Assembly: GCA_032718475.1 (NCBI GenBank)
Contig: JAUCBJ010007361.1
Coordinates: 36,599 to 100,598 of the forward strand
Length of the DNA: 64,000 nt
Reading direction: 5' to 3'
Source: Nemertoderma westbladi
Lineage: Eukaryota > Xenacoelomorpha > Nemertodermatida > Nemertodermatidae
Shown here: piece by piece, positions 19,932 to 31,299 of the stretch
Layout: each line of letters begins with the position of its first letter
Numbering within the stretch: the stretch's first letter is position 1
The notes under the pieces: generated by a model
What the model saw: the letters and a program-made list of their open reading frames with translations, nothing else
What the model was told of the DNA's origin: nothing
Databases searched by the model: none
Program-made: the position numbers and the translations under genes

Positions 19932-20244
19932 GCAATCTGTTAATTTATGTACTTATATTTTTAGTATTAAGTCTGTAGTCTATAGGTTATTGATAAACAA
20001 TACCGGGTTTTATGTTGTCTTTGATAATGTACAACTTCAAGTTATATATGAACCTGAAATTTTTAATAATTGCAAAATAAGAATAAATAATACCGTAGTC
20101 ATTTGCTGCTTTCATACCGGTAAATGTACTTTAATGTGTTCACCTAGCAAATTTCACATTTATTACCCTATATTTAGTAAACTGGTTAATTATTTATTAA
20201 TGTTTGGTGTTATGACTTTAGGTGTAGAATATATTGGTGATTAG
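19932..20244 (+). pseudogene. TBP-like protein, C-terminal half only
   Basis: Nearly identical to residues ~82-184 of the intact gene at 45057-45611, covering the second repeat with 'YEPEIF' and the 'HTGKCTLM' strand. The upstream half and all of polymerase B are deleted. The open frame now begins in TIR sequence, which is an artefact of the junction. Confidence 0.85.
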
Positions 20245-21634
20245 AAGGTGAAAATTAAACATTATTATTTTTCATTCGATCTATCGGTAGTTAGGGAAAA
20301 CTAACCTCGTTTGAATAAGCATGACTCTCACAGGCTGACTGCGTGCCTAGCCGGCTGTAGCTGCGTGGCTGGCTGGTTAGCTGGCTGCGAGGCTGACTGC
20401 GTGCCGCGAGGCTGACTGCGTGCCGCGAGGCTGACTGCGTAACTAGCTGCGAGGCTGACAGCGATGCTGCTCGCGAGGGTGGCTGCGAGGCTGACTGCGC
20501 ACACATCCGATTGTAACTGGCTCACGATATTGTATACAATGGTTTAGTTTGTTACTGCGGGTACTGTTACATTAATACTGTAGTAGCAGTACTGCGGTAC
20601 AATGCTAATAAAAGGAAATCAACATGCTGTATCTGACTATACTGTTACAACAACAACAACGACAGTACTGCAGTACTGTATTGTTTGGGTAGGGGATCTA
20701 ATCCCTATATGTGAGAGCCACGCGTACCTTCTAGGTTATGACAGCAGTATGCTAATCAAGGTTCGGGTAGACAGCAGTATCCTTATAGGTGAAAAAAAAC
20801 AAATGCTATTGCATCAGATTACTGCTGTACTGATAAAGTGGATGACAGTTGTGGATAGGAGCTGCGAGGCTAGCTGTGAGGTTGACCGCATCCCCGCAGT
20901 GTGGCTGACTGCGTACACATCTGATTGTAACTGGCTCACGATATTGTATACATTGGCTTAGTTTGTTACTGCGGGTACTGTTACATTAATACTGTAGTAC
21001 TGGTACTGCAGTACAATGCTAATCAAAGGAAATCAGTATGCTGTATCTGACTATGCTGTTACAACAACAACGACAGTACTGCAGTACTGTATTGTTTGGG
21101 TAGGTGATCTAATCCCTGTATGTGAGACCCCTGCGTGTAATCCGGATCATGACAGCAGTATGCTATTGCTTCAGATTACTGCTGTACTGATACCAGTAGA
21201 CTGTGACTACAGTGTTGGAAGAGTAAAACACTACCGGTACTGATAAAGCGGATGACAGTTGTGGTTAGGCCTATAATAAATTATTGAATTTATCAGTACC
21301 GGTACCAACAGGTTAACACTACATCCTATACAGTTTATGTTGCATTTCTGACTAATATTACTAGTCAACTACTGTATGTGTTATTAGTTTGCGATGTATA
21401 GGATGTTTCGCAATACCAGTACATCTATATTAGAATGATATCGAGAATACTTACTGTACATGTTACGTCTACATCATATTGTTAAATGTGTATGGTTAAC
21501 CTAGCGCAATTGACTCTTTTTTAGAGAACTTGTTGTAAAAAAATTATATTTTATTATATTTTTATATTAACATCAAGATCATCACCAAAATAAAATTATA
21601 TTATATCCCATCACATTACAAGCTTACAGTAAAC
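20245..21634. repeat. Convergent intergenic region with GCTGCGAGGCTGA minisatellite and duplicated block
   Basis: 20330-20510 holds a minisatellite of GCGAGGCTGACTGCGT-type units. A block with CACGATATTGTATACA and TGTTACTGCGGGTACTGTTA, plus ACAACAACGACAGTACTGCA, occurs twice (about 20523-20830 and 20936-21200). It is rich in CAGTACTG palindromes. It equals the shorter region at 44087-45056 of the outer copy and lies between the two converging gene clusters. No gene seen. Confidence 0.75.
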
Positions 21635-22243
21635 CTACAGTACATCTTCCACCACAGTTATTTCTTTCTGTTTATCATCATCATCATCATCAAACGCAGT
21701 TAAACGCTTTCTCACGAAAAATCGTTTCAAATCAAACCCACCGACCTGTTTTGCTGAGCAATACCGCAGACAGTTATCCTTTGTGTTTAAGTGGAACGCA
21801 CATTTATTTTCTAGTGCAATAAATTGATCGTGGAAGCGACAGGGGGTTAAATAATTGTAATATTGCTGATTATATATCCACAATTTCTCCATCGAATTTG
21901 GTGCGAGAACATCAAGTTGGGAAACTAATATTGCCCGCTTCATCAACCCAAATACATGTATATTTTTTTTATATTTTAAATGTCTCTTCATGTATTTTTT
22001 AAAGTCATCTTGCGAAATGTCGCCGTAATCCCAAGGTAAATGCGAAGTCATGTCTCGTAAATTGTTTATGTGAGCTACATCTAAAGCTGATAACTTAATA
22101 TTAGGTGGGCCTTTAATTAAAAACGTCTTTACATTAGTTTTGGTGTAATTAGAATCGAATATAGCAAATTCTTTAAATACTACCGGATACTCTTTATTGT
22201 CTATCTTATAATATTGAAAATCAACAAAAATAATATTATCCAT
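21635..22243 (-). CDS. Unknown 202-aa Polinton protein, intact copy
   Basis: Last gene of the virion cluster, starting 31 bp after the protease. The N-terminus 'IIFVDFQYYKI...VVFKEFAIFDS' recalls a family of Polinton proteins I have seen with D-x-Q...KE-AI starts; its function is unknown to me. The C-terminal third has a His/Cys-rich stretch (CRFHDQF, KCAFHLN, CLRYCS), possibly metal-binding, then a basic segment (LKRFFVRKRL) and an Asp run. The outer copy is frameshifted. A reverse-strand AATAAA lies just downstream and may serve as poly(A) signal. Confidence 0.75.
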   Translation of the reverse strand: MDNIIFVDFQYYKIDNKEYPVVFKEFAIFDSNYTKTNVKTFLIKGPPNIKLSALDVAHINNLRDMTSHLPWDYGDISQDDFKKYMKRHLKYKKNIHVFGLMKRAILVSQLDVLAPNSMEKLWIYNQQYYNYLTPCRFHDQFIALENKCAFHLNTKDNCLRYCSAKQVGGFDLKRFFVRKRLTAFDDDDDDKQKEITVVEDVL

Positions 22244-22274
22244 TTTATCTGATAAACAAAAGCTAAATGATTAA

Positions 22275-22727
22275 TTACAACGCTTGTTGGTTTATTTTAT
22301 AATAATTAACAAGCCATTTATATAATATTATTTCATTTATTTCCACATTATTTGTAAACGCACTCATTGGATAGTTTGTGTGAATTCGATTTACCAAGTA
22401 ATAAAGACAGTATAGGCCGCATGTGGTCCTCCTTGGGTCTTGAAATTGTTTGCGAGTAGTATGCCATCTTGCGGAATTTTTCTCAAGCCATTTTTCGATG
22501 CATCTGTTTGGATATTTTGATCCGAATGAATCAAATAATTCAGCCTCATTATCTCGTATATATATTGCGATCCAATGAATCCCGGGCAGATGCTCTTTAT
22601 CGATATTTACTATTAACCCATAATCTCTCCGCTTATTATTATCTAATTTAGGTAATTTATTAGCTGGAAACGCTCCCAAATAGTGACCACCCACTGGAAA
22701 CATATCAAGGTCCTCTGTAGATAACAT
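22275..22727 (-). CDS. Adenain-like cysteine protease (virion maturation)
   Basis: 150 aa, C5/C48-type fold. The catalytic His is in 'LPGIHWIAIYI', the acidic partner in 'AELFDSFG', the oxyanion Gln in 'KQFQDPRR' and the nucleophile Cys in 'TTCGLYCLYYL'. The spacing fits adenovirus-type proteases. It probably cleaves GG-containing precursors encoded in the same cluster (pX-like and the minor virion protein). It starts 2 bp after the capsid gene stop. The outer homologue is at 43022-43477; both look intact. Confidence 0.92.
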   Translation of the reverse strand: MLSTEDLDMFPVGGHYLGAFPANKLPKLDNNKRRDYGLIVNIDKEHLPGIHWIAIYIRDNEAELFDSFGSKYPNRCIEKWLEKNSARWHTTRKQFQDPRRTTCGLYCLYYLVNRIHTNYPMSAFTNNVEINEIILYKWLVNYYKINQQAL

Positions 22728-22729
22728 AC

Positions 22730-23097
22730 TTAATCGATATGTATTTCTTTCCTGCTATTTAAACTTAATGATTGATCATAAATATTAAAAACGATTACAT
22801 TTATGGTTTCAACCAACGGTTCGGCAAATCTTAATTTTAATTGACCGTTAGTATATATCGACGGTTGCGGATCTCTAACATAGCCGTCGGCGGTTAGGTC
22901 CCAGGATAGGAGGGGGCAATTATCTAAGTAGGTTTCATGGTCTATATTATTACCTCCATAACCGTTAATATATGTATTAATGTTCTTCATTAATTGAGTA
23001 TACTCAAAAATATATGTTCCATCTGTAAAATTAGGCTCGTATATTACACCACCTACTGGAAGACCGTCTACAATCAGTTCGGCGCGTCTAAGGTTAA
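22730..23097 (-). pseudogene. Inner major capsid protein, C-terminal part
   Basis: The last ~120 codons of the double jelly-roll capsid gene, separated from its start (31300-32196) by the BEL insertion. It contains 'LIVDGLPVGGVIYEP' and 'LSWDLTADGYVRDPQPS'. It begins at the target duplication GTTAA (23093-23097). The uninterrupted gene is at 41760-43019. Confidence 0.92.
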
Positions 23098-23371
23098 TGT
23101 AAGGGAAATACCCAAACATGAAACAGTACGACACTGTCAAGTATAATAAAACGTAAAAGGTCTCATAAACTAATAACTGTATAATATAATAAGATAGAAC
23201 TGACAGGAATATAATATAACAGTATAGAACCACACAGTAAGGGACGCATCAGCTGGATAGCCCAATTACCATGATAGTCACTATGAATATAATCAACTTA
23301 CAATGAGTAAACTAATAACTACTATATATGGATAATATATGACCTATCTATACACGAATATATTTCGTACA
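23098..23371 (-). repeat. BEL 3' LTR
   Basis: 274 bp with TG...CA ends in both orientations of reading. It matches 31026-31299 except for one T/C difference (ATTACC versus ATCACC near position 195). A G-rich GCGCGCGGGAGTG on the minus strand just before it could serve as the polypurine tract. Confidence 0.92.
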
Positions 23372-23724
23372 CTCCCGCGCGCCAAAAAATTTTTTTTACA
23401 CAATTAAAAATATTACAGAATTAACTATTAACCTTCATACGTACCTGATATATATTATACATACCATAAATTAAAGGGGGTAAAGTAAAATATTTCAATT
23501 ATAACAATAACGAGGTCAAAAATAACAAATATACATATAGTTATTAACATGTACTGTTTGATCAAAAAAAAATTCACTATAAATATTTCATATAGGTTTT
23601 TACAAAATTTTGCACATAAATTGGTCATACGTAAATAGGGGCTTACTTAATAAAAACTTCCAGTGCGACTATTATTTTATTTTATATTTTATTTTATTAC
23701 ATACGTTATGGTTTGATATACTAC
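23372..23724. other. BEL 3' untranslated region
   Basis: A/T-rich DNA between the pol stop (23725) and the 3' LTR. No gene seen. Confidence 0.6.
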
Positions 23725-24633
23725 TTATTCTGATTCGTAGTCTGAACTTGAATCATTTGTGGACATTATTTTGATTTTTTGTTTAGCCTCTTTAGCTGCT
23801 AAACGCTGAGGTCGTTCCATTGTTTTGATAGCAGTCGGGGAAGCAGCTGGTTTTGGTGTAACATTCGCCGCTGTTATTTCACTCTCTTTAGCCGTAATTT
23901 CTAAAGGGTATAATCGTTTAACTGGTCTGGTTGTCCGCCCTTTATTGGTTCTAATGGTAACGTAACGAGTCTGGCCGTCGTTTCCAGGATGAAGTTCTAG
24001 AACCTTGGCTAATCTCCACTGTAGTCGAGGGGTGTGTTTGCTTCCTTCCACAAGAACAATGTCACCCTCTTTTACTTGGGGTCCCTTTTTCTCGTTCCAT
24101 CTATGCTGTTCACGTAATGCCAATAAATACTCGGCAGACCAACGATTTCTGAAATCCCGCAATATCTTCTGTAAACGGTTTAGACGATCGTTTATATTGG
24201 AGGTATTAATATAATCAGGATCCAAAAGATCGCCAATATCTGGATTACTGTCCGGAATATCAGTTAACCTATAACCACATAGTAATTGAGATGGTGTAAT
24301 TGGTAGTAGGTCTTTGATATCGGAAGATACATAGGTTAGAGGTCTGTCATTGAGTATCGCCTCAACCCCTATAAGAAACGTTCTGAGTTCGCTAATAGTA
24401 AGTAACGCCTTTCCAATTACGCGTTTTATTGTAAGTTTTGTACAACGAATCATCCTTTCCCACATACCGCCCATCCAAGGGCTGGCCTTAGGAATAAGAT
24501 CCCATTTTAACCGCTTTTCCAGCAGGTAGTCGCGAACCATAGGATCTTGTTGAATATTTAGTAGAATTTGTCTGGAAGAAGTGAAGGTGGTTGAATTATC
24601 ACTTATTAGAATGGATGGGTAACCTCTTCTTCC
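23725..24633 (-). pseudogene. BEL pol, integrase C-terminal part
   Basis: Continuation of the integrase after the LINE A2 insertion. The second catalytic Asp is in 'ILISDNSTTF' and the Glu in 'PWMGGMWERMIR', followed by the 'REQHRWNEKKGPQVKEGDIV' region. That region leads into the DUF5641-type domain typical of BEL/Pao, ending in a Lys- and acid-rich tail (SSSDYESE). The frame joins the upstream part (ending 26181) in frame across the duplicated CTCTTCTTCC. The open frame starting further upstream at 24735 is partly LINE sequence. Confidence 0.92.
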
Positions 24634-26180
24634 ACTACTAGGATCGGCATGCTGCATTGCAGCTGCATTTTTAAGAATGCTGTGCCGGCTTGTCAACAAA
24701 ATTGCACCGCCACAACTCCCTATCACCCATGACATTTGCTAGATCATCCGCATCTTTAAGGCCAGTGTCCTTTAAGATGCGTCTCAAGAAAGTCATGGGC
24801 TGTCCACCATGCTTATTCACTCCATGAGGCTGCCAAAGTACAAGATTATGCACTGGCTGATCCTCACGGCGAAAGCAATGTCCTGCAAAGCGGAGGCGAT
24901 TTTGTTCTAGTGTCAAGCTTGGGGGAACCAATGAGACACCTCCAATGTTATAAAGTGTCTGGTTGGAGATGTGTGCATTGTACTTGACACAATGAACCCG
25001 GCGTAGCATTCTTGTGAATGTGCCATCCAGAGATTTGGTGTCCTCAGCAGTTAGAGCCCAGCATGGACTCCCGTAGAGGAGTACTGGAACTACTGCTGCT
25101 CTAAATAATCGGACCTTAAGTTTCCGATTAATTCTCGGTGACTTCCAAATCCTGGAAAGCCTATTCAAGGCTGCCCATGCCTTTCCCTTACGTATTCGAA
25201 GGTCCTCACCTGACTTCCGGATCCATGATCCCAGGTAACAGAAGTCGTCCACATGCTCAAGCATACCATCCTTTGAGGTTATGCTCATCCGATCAGAGAC
25301 TTGCTGAGGACTTTCAAAGTTAACTGTCAGAATTTTGGTCTTTCTGGAGTTAATAAAAAGACCAACACTAGAAGCAGCATGTTCTAATGAGCTGAGGAGC
25401 CGTTGGGCTCCCTCTAATGATTCTGAGAGTACTCCTAAGTCATCAGCAAAGTCTAGATCAGTTAGGTACTTGGCAGGATTTCCTCGACTTCTGGAGCCAG
25501 TAGGTGGAGTTATCATCACCCCATCATCATTATAATGATCTAAGGACATGCGTAGAACATAGTCAACCACAATAATGAACAAGAATGGTGCAAGTGTGTC
25601 TCCTTGGAGGACGCCCCATAACACTTCAAATGGTTCTGTGTCACCGTCAACAGTAGACACAAATGTTGTCGAACCATCGTATACTGATCTGATTGCTGCA
25701 ATAATTTCATCAGGAATCCCATATAATGAAAGTATGCTGAACATACGTGAGCGAGAGACTGAATCAAAGGCCTTGAAGAAGTCAACAAAGATAACAGCCA
25801 GATGCCTGTCTTTCTTTTTTGATAACTCTTCAATTATCCTTCTAAGTGCCAAAATGGGCTCCATGGTCCCACGACCTTTACGGAACCCATTCTGATTTCC
25901 ACGGAGCAGTCTCTCAATGGGATCCCTGATGCGATTTAATAGAATCCTATTGTATAGCTTTGCAGCAATCGAGATCAATGAGATTCCCCGAAAAGAACCA
26001 TAGAGTGTTAGGTTGCCCTTCTTGGGAACTGGCACCAACTTATTTGTTTTCATTTCTTGTGGGACTCTTGTTGTTCGGTACATGTCTACTATGATGGGAT
26101 AGATGAGCTTTAAACACTCAGGTATTTTAAAGACCTCAGGGGGAACACCATCTACTCCACTGGCACGATTGGTCTTAATG
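24634..26180 (-). mobile_element. LINE copy A2, 5'-truncated, inside BEL integrase
   Basis: 1.55-kb 5'-truncated copy of LINE A with a 10-bp duplication CTCTTCTTCC at 24624-24633 and 26181-26190. Its 3' end matches copy A1. Differences between A1 and A2 are few (e.g. ATAATGATC versus ATGATGATC near 25533), so both are young. It is the innermost layer of the nest. Confidence 0.92.
24671..26180 (-). CDS. LINE reverse transcriptase (truncated), copy A2
   Basis: Open frame covering the RT from just before 'VPQEMKTNKLVPVPKKG' through palm motif A (VDFFKAFDSV), 'GVLQGDTLAPFLF', FADD and the C-terminal domain, to the stop at 24671. The endonuclease and the RT N-terminal extension are missing because of 5' truncation, so there is no native start. 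Near-identical to residues ~260-733 of the 146-2441 frame. Confidence 0.85.
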
Positions 26181-29100
26181 CTCTTCTTCCAACAAAGGAA
26201 CGGAAGGCTAAAAGAAATTCCAATGTTGAATTATCGAGAACCAATTCAAGATGAATAGCTCTGGAAACAGTGCATGTAAATAGGGCAATATAAACCTTGA
26301 ATACTTCTCCATTTTGTTTTGCTGCTAAACTTCCTGTATAATCAACACCTACAGCTGAGAAAGGACGTTGAAATTGGACTCTGTAGTTAGGAAGTGGAGG
26401 AGGTAATGGAGACGCGTAAGGTTTACCTTGAATCCTAAGGCATTGTTCACATTTGCGAATCATAATTTTCACGCGTTGTCTACTAGATGGTATCCACCAT
26501 CTTTGTCGAAGATATGCAACAGTACTAGACGTACCCTCATGACCATTCCTACTGTGAGCATCTCGGATAATAAGATCTGTAAGATAGTGTTTCTTCGGTA
26601 ATAATATGGGCTGCTTGGAATTCCAATCCAAATCAGCATTGGATAATCTCCCATTGCTCTTTATAATATCGTCACTTAGAAATAGCTGTAACTGTCTTAC
26701 AAGAGTTGGAGTGTTAAATTTATTTTTGCTCAACAAAAATTCGATTTCCTCCCCAAAACTTTCCCGCTGAACTTTTCGAATCCACCAATGCTCAGCTGTT
26801 TTGATGTCTTTCAGTAACAAATATGGCTTCTGTTTGGTAATTCTCGTATCAGAATTACTATGCATAAGAATGCTGCCAACTTGTTGATGTTTTAATAAAA
26901 CACTTTTTCGAATGTTGTCGATGTATTTCAAAATCCATGCAGTTACCTTCAACAGACGACTGTAACTGCTAAATAATTCCAAATTTATTGCTACTGGTTC
27001 AACTTCCGGAGGGTTAGAAGATTCTCCAACTCCGCATACTACATCAACATCATTGTCCATACTCTTGCATTGGAGAGACAACACCTTCTGTTGTGGCCAA
27101 CTGGAATGATTTATTAACCATGGCGGACCGTGCCACCACTGGTCAGAAGATAACAAATTGTTAGCTGTTGTCCCCCTTGAAATAAGATCAGCTGGATTTT
27201 CAATCCCTTTAACATGAAATACCTTTGCCTCAAGCTCAGAGATAATATGATTACATTCTGTTACCCTCGCCTGTACAAATGAATTCAAGGGTTTTAAAGA
27301 TAAAAGCCAGCGTTGAGATATCTCGCTATCAGTCCAAAGATAAAACTTTGGTAATAATCGCATGTGTCCATACACATTGGATACATATGATAATAACCGC
27401 AATCCTAAGTTAAGTGCAGTTAGTTCCATTTGCGGCAAAGTTAATGACTCCATAGATGATTTTATCGACTTTTCAATTAAAGCTTGTTTCTTTATAGGAA
27501 CCACTTTCGATTTCGATATGACTAATTCCGGTTTATGAATATCATCGACAATATAAATAACGGAACCATAGGCTTTACCTGAAGCATCTGTAAAAGCATG
27601 AAATGAAGACTTAGGCGAAACCGTAAGCAATTGGCGTTTAATATTGCAATTAAAAATTGCGTGAAGATCGTTGGAAATTATTTCCCATTCATCCCTGAAA
27701 CTACCGTGTAGATTTTCGTCCCACATAACCTTTGCTTTCCATAGCCCTTGAATAAAAATTCTCGATTTTATTCCAATAGGACCAAAAATTCCGAGAGGAT
27801 CGAAATACTGTGCAACATGGCTAACTATGATACGTTTTGTTAATACATCCGATTTCATAAATGGATGAGATTTGAATTCTAGAATGTCTTGCGAAAAATT
27901 CCATTTCAATCCAAGGAACTTTATGACTGGTTTAGAATGTTTCGGAGTATCACCATTGTCTATTATGACCTTTGATAATTTGGGACTGTTAGTGACCCAT
28001 TCTCTTAGAGGTAGATTAGCATCGGTAAATATTCTCTTACAGTCATAATAGTATTGAATTAGATTGGTTTCAGAGTCAAATGTTCCCTGTAAGTTATCAA
28101 TATATAAATTTCTCAAAATCTCATCTATTATGGGATGTGAATAATTGTTTAAATGTTCACGAATTGTTGCACCCAAAAGGTAAGAACTACAAGTCGCACC
28201 AAAAAGGACAACCATGAAACGATAAGTGTTGAATTTACTTTTTGGATCGATAGGATTTGCAGGCCACAAAAACCGGGTAACATCTCTATCAGTTTCATTT
28301 AGGCGAATCTGTAAAAATGCCTTTTCAATGTCTGCAACAACTGCAAATGAACCAGTACGAAATTGCAAAATGCACGAAATAATGTTCGGTGTAAAACAGG
28401 GACCGCTGTATAAACAATCATTCAAACTAGCACATTTTGGACCAGCTTTTGCAGAACAGTCATAAACTATACGCAATGGAGTTGTAGTTGATTCTGGTTT
28501 AGCTACACCATGGTGTGCTAAATAATGTACTTTATCAGGTAAAATATTATTATCACACGGAACCAGTTCAATAAATTTACGTTGTAATTGGTCTGTAATA
28601 ATATTATTGTAAACTGAAAGTAGTTTCAGCATCTTACGTAATTTAGCCAAGGTACTTGCTAATCTACGTAATGCTAAATTATAGTTTGATGGTAATTTCG
28701 GATGATTTGGACGCCATGGAAGTCCTACACAATATCTACCATCAACGAATTGTAAAGATTTAATAAAGTTTGTATGCACATACTCATCTACAGGACGATT
28801 GATATTTTCTGTACTTATACCGATACTGTCTAAATCCCACAATCTACTTAACATGTTATCTAGTTTGGTTTCACTATCATTATCTACATTATAATTTGCA
28901 CCAATGGAAATTAAACACATAGTGGTTGTGTTTACTGTAGTGCTAGTATTCACACTAGAATATGGAATTCTACCTGCGATGACGTCACCTAGCACAGATG
29001 GTACGCAATATAAACCACTAGATAATTGCTGTGCGGGTACAAATTCAAAATAATAATCAATGCCAATAATAATCCCGATATCTCTTAAATCATCACCAAT

Positions 29101-30957
29101 AATTGGATCGGCCAATAGTAATCCTTTAATATCTGCCCCTTTCAAACTACGTGTGCGACCAGGTATAAAAAAGCGCGGAGGTAATCTATCTACTATAAGC
29201 GCACGGACTTCTATATCTCCTACCTTTGTGGATACTACAAATTGCACAATATCATACCATTCTAATTTACCGTCAGTATTAATGCCATCAATACCAGTAC
29301 ATTTTTTACCCACTATAGGTAGTTTGAGCAACGCAGCTAAATCTCTTTTAATTAGACTACGTTGGGAGCCTGTATCTAATAAACTTCTATGTTTACTAGT
29401 AGTTTTATTTTCACATATTATAGGCATATATGCTGTTGGTATAAGAGAAGCATATTTATCGTCATTAGTTATTACACTTGTCTTATTAGTAGCTACAGTA
29501 GAAGATACAACTTGTGGATCAGAATCTGAATTAACAGTTTCGTTTGATGTCGCAACATTACACGTAGAATTTTGTTTGTCACTAGAATGATTTGAGATAC
29601 TTTTACCTCGGTTGTAATTGCTGGAAGTATTACCTGCTTTAGAATGGTGATCAAAGTTATTACTTTTAGTACTTTGATCTAAATGTAATAACGTGTGATG
29701 TTTTTTGCGACATACACCACATACACCAGAACTAGGACAAATCTCACCATGTGCATGTTTACGAAAACAATTTCTGCACAAATGTAATTGTTTAGTACGC
29801 ATAAACTTATCATAGGGCAAAATGTATTTATCACAATTACGCACTACATGATTACCTTGACATAAGTAACATTTAAAGGCCGGGTTTCTGTTGCTCACAC
29901 TTTGAGCTACGGGTAGTGATGTTGCAGTGCCACCGTGACGCAGCAACACTTTACTATTAGAGCAGATTATCTCGTCATCAGAATCTGCGTTGGCGCGTAA
30001 CTGTTCAATTTCTTTCTGCAAGGCAGCGCGCAATGAATCCAGCTGCCAATATGTGCAATTGGCAGCTCTGTTAATGTTGTTCCGCACATCAGCAGGCAGC
30101 TTACGCATTAACAATGCAGCGTAAACGTAGCCGGCCGCGTCGACGTCAGCGCCCAAATTTTTTAGAGCCCGTAAATGCGACTCGTACGAAGCCCGAAAGG
30201 TTGATAAACCTTGAACAGTTCCTGCAGGTTCATCCATGTCGAAAAACGCATGTAACCGAGCCTGTACCAGTAACTCAGTATTCCCGTAAGTTTCAATTAA
30301 TAGTTTGACAGCATCTGCATAATCAGAGTCTGTTCGATGAAAACCGCCTAATAATTCGGACGCTTGGTCACTAAGACAACCGGTTAGGTAATTAAATTTC
30401 GTGGCATTACCAAGATCAGTTCGATCGTGAACAGCGTCACGAAAACGATCCCAGAATTCGGACCACTCTAACACCTTACCTGAAAAATGTGGCAAGTTGA
30501 GGTTGGGTAGTTTATACTGTTTCGTTGGAGTTGGATGATACCCGCCATGGCTGTTGTTTGGGTTTGTAAACATGGCACCATGCTGGCCATAACCACCGAC
30601 GTCATCAATAACGGAAGATGTATTCGTAGCCCCTCCAGCAACCAGTTGTGCTGTTCGGAGCAGTTTTGCGATGTTTTCGTCATAGCGACTGACTTCATCC
30701 AGCTCGTTAAATAAGTCATCATCGTCCCCGGTTTCTGTCACGAGGAGCTCGATTTTTTCACTGAATTCTCGAATGTTCTTCATTTGAACCTCCACGGAAT
30801 TGATCTTAGCAAGAATCTCCTCCGTATTTGGATTCTTTGTGAACACCATCTGTCTAGTATCCATGTACAGAAGAACGTTTAATTCACCAGCAATGCGAGT
30901 CACAATAGACCTGTGCCCCCCACGCCGCCGCTTTAATTGCGTTAATGAATCTGACAT
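26181..30957 (-). pseudogene. BEL/Pao gag-pol polyprotein, disrupted in integrase
   Basis: Starts at ATG 30957, 68 bp after the 5' LTR. Domains in order: Gag (DUF1759-like, about residues 145-320, 'FSGKVLEWSEFWDRF'); zinc knuckles ('CYLCQGNHVVRNC' near 361, then a Cys/His cluster to ~425); aspartic protease ('LLDTGSQRSLI' near 527); RT with 'VADIEKAFLQIRL' and a YIDN active-site box near 953; RNase H ('FTDASGKAYGS' near 1122). The integrase HHCC finger lies at ~1467-1505 and the first Asp in 'GVDYTG' near 1537. YxDN instead of YxDD is, from memory, usual for one BEL lineage. The frame is otherwise open and stops only at the LINE. Confidence 0.95.
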
Positions 30958-31005
30958 AATAATTATTATACAGTACAGTTTATTTTAAGTTAAATTGGCC
31001 ATTTA

Positions 31006-31025
31006 ATTAGGTCCAGGCACCAAAA
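31006..31025 (-). promoter_or_regulatory. BEL primer-binding site
   Basis: Reading the minus strand, TTTTGGTGCCTGGACC follows the 5' LTR almost directly. TGGTGCC is the start expected for a site complementary to the CCA end of a tRNA. The tRNA species is not assigned. Confidence 0.6.
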
Positions 31026-31299
31026 TGTAAGGGAAATACCCAAACATGAAACAGTACGACACTGTCAAGTATAATAAAACGTAAAAGGTCTCATAAACTA
31101 ATAACTGTATAATATAATAAGATAGAACTGACAGGAATATAATATAACAGTATAGAACCACACAGTAAGGGACGCATCAGCTGGATAGCCCAATCACCAT
31201 GATAGTCACTATGAATATAATCAACTTACAATGAGTAAACTAATAACTACTATATATGGATAATATATGACCTATCTATACACGAATATATTTCGTACA
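31026..31299 (-). repeat. BEL 5' LTR
   Basis: 274 bp, TG...CA, one mismatch to the 3' LTR. It is followed by the GTTAA duplication at 31300-31304 and the capsid gene. It should contain the element's promoter; no clear TATA box was singled out in this A/T-rich sequence. Confidence 0.93.

Larger units (their letters stand above)
23098..31299 (-). mobile_element. BEL/Pao LTR retrotransposon inserted in the inner capsid gene
   Basis: Two 274-bp LTRs (TGTAAGGG...CGTACA) flank a gag-pol reading frame on the minus strand. The 5-bp duplication GTTAA lies at 23093-23097 and 31300-31304. The outer capsid gene keeps the empty site at 42652-42656. The LTRs differ at one position by eye, so insertion is recent. 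LINE A2 (24634-26180) interrupts the integrase. Confidence 0.95.

Noticed and set aside
28090-28105. BEL reverse transcriptase active site YIDN instead of YIDD as an inactivating mutation
   Set aside because: From memory, YxDN is found in many BEL/Pao elements of aquatic animals, so it is probably the normal state for this lineage. Not checked by search.
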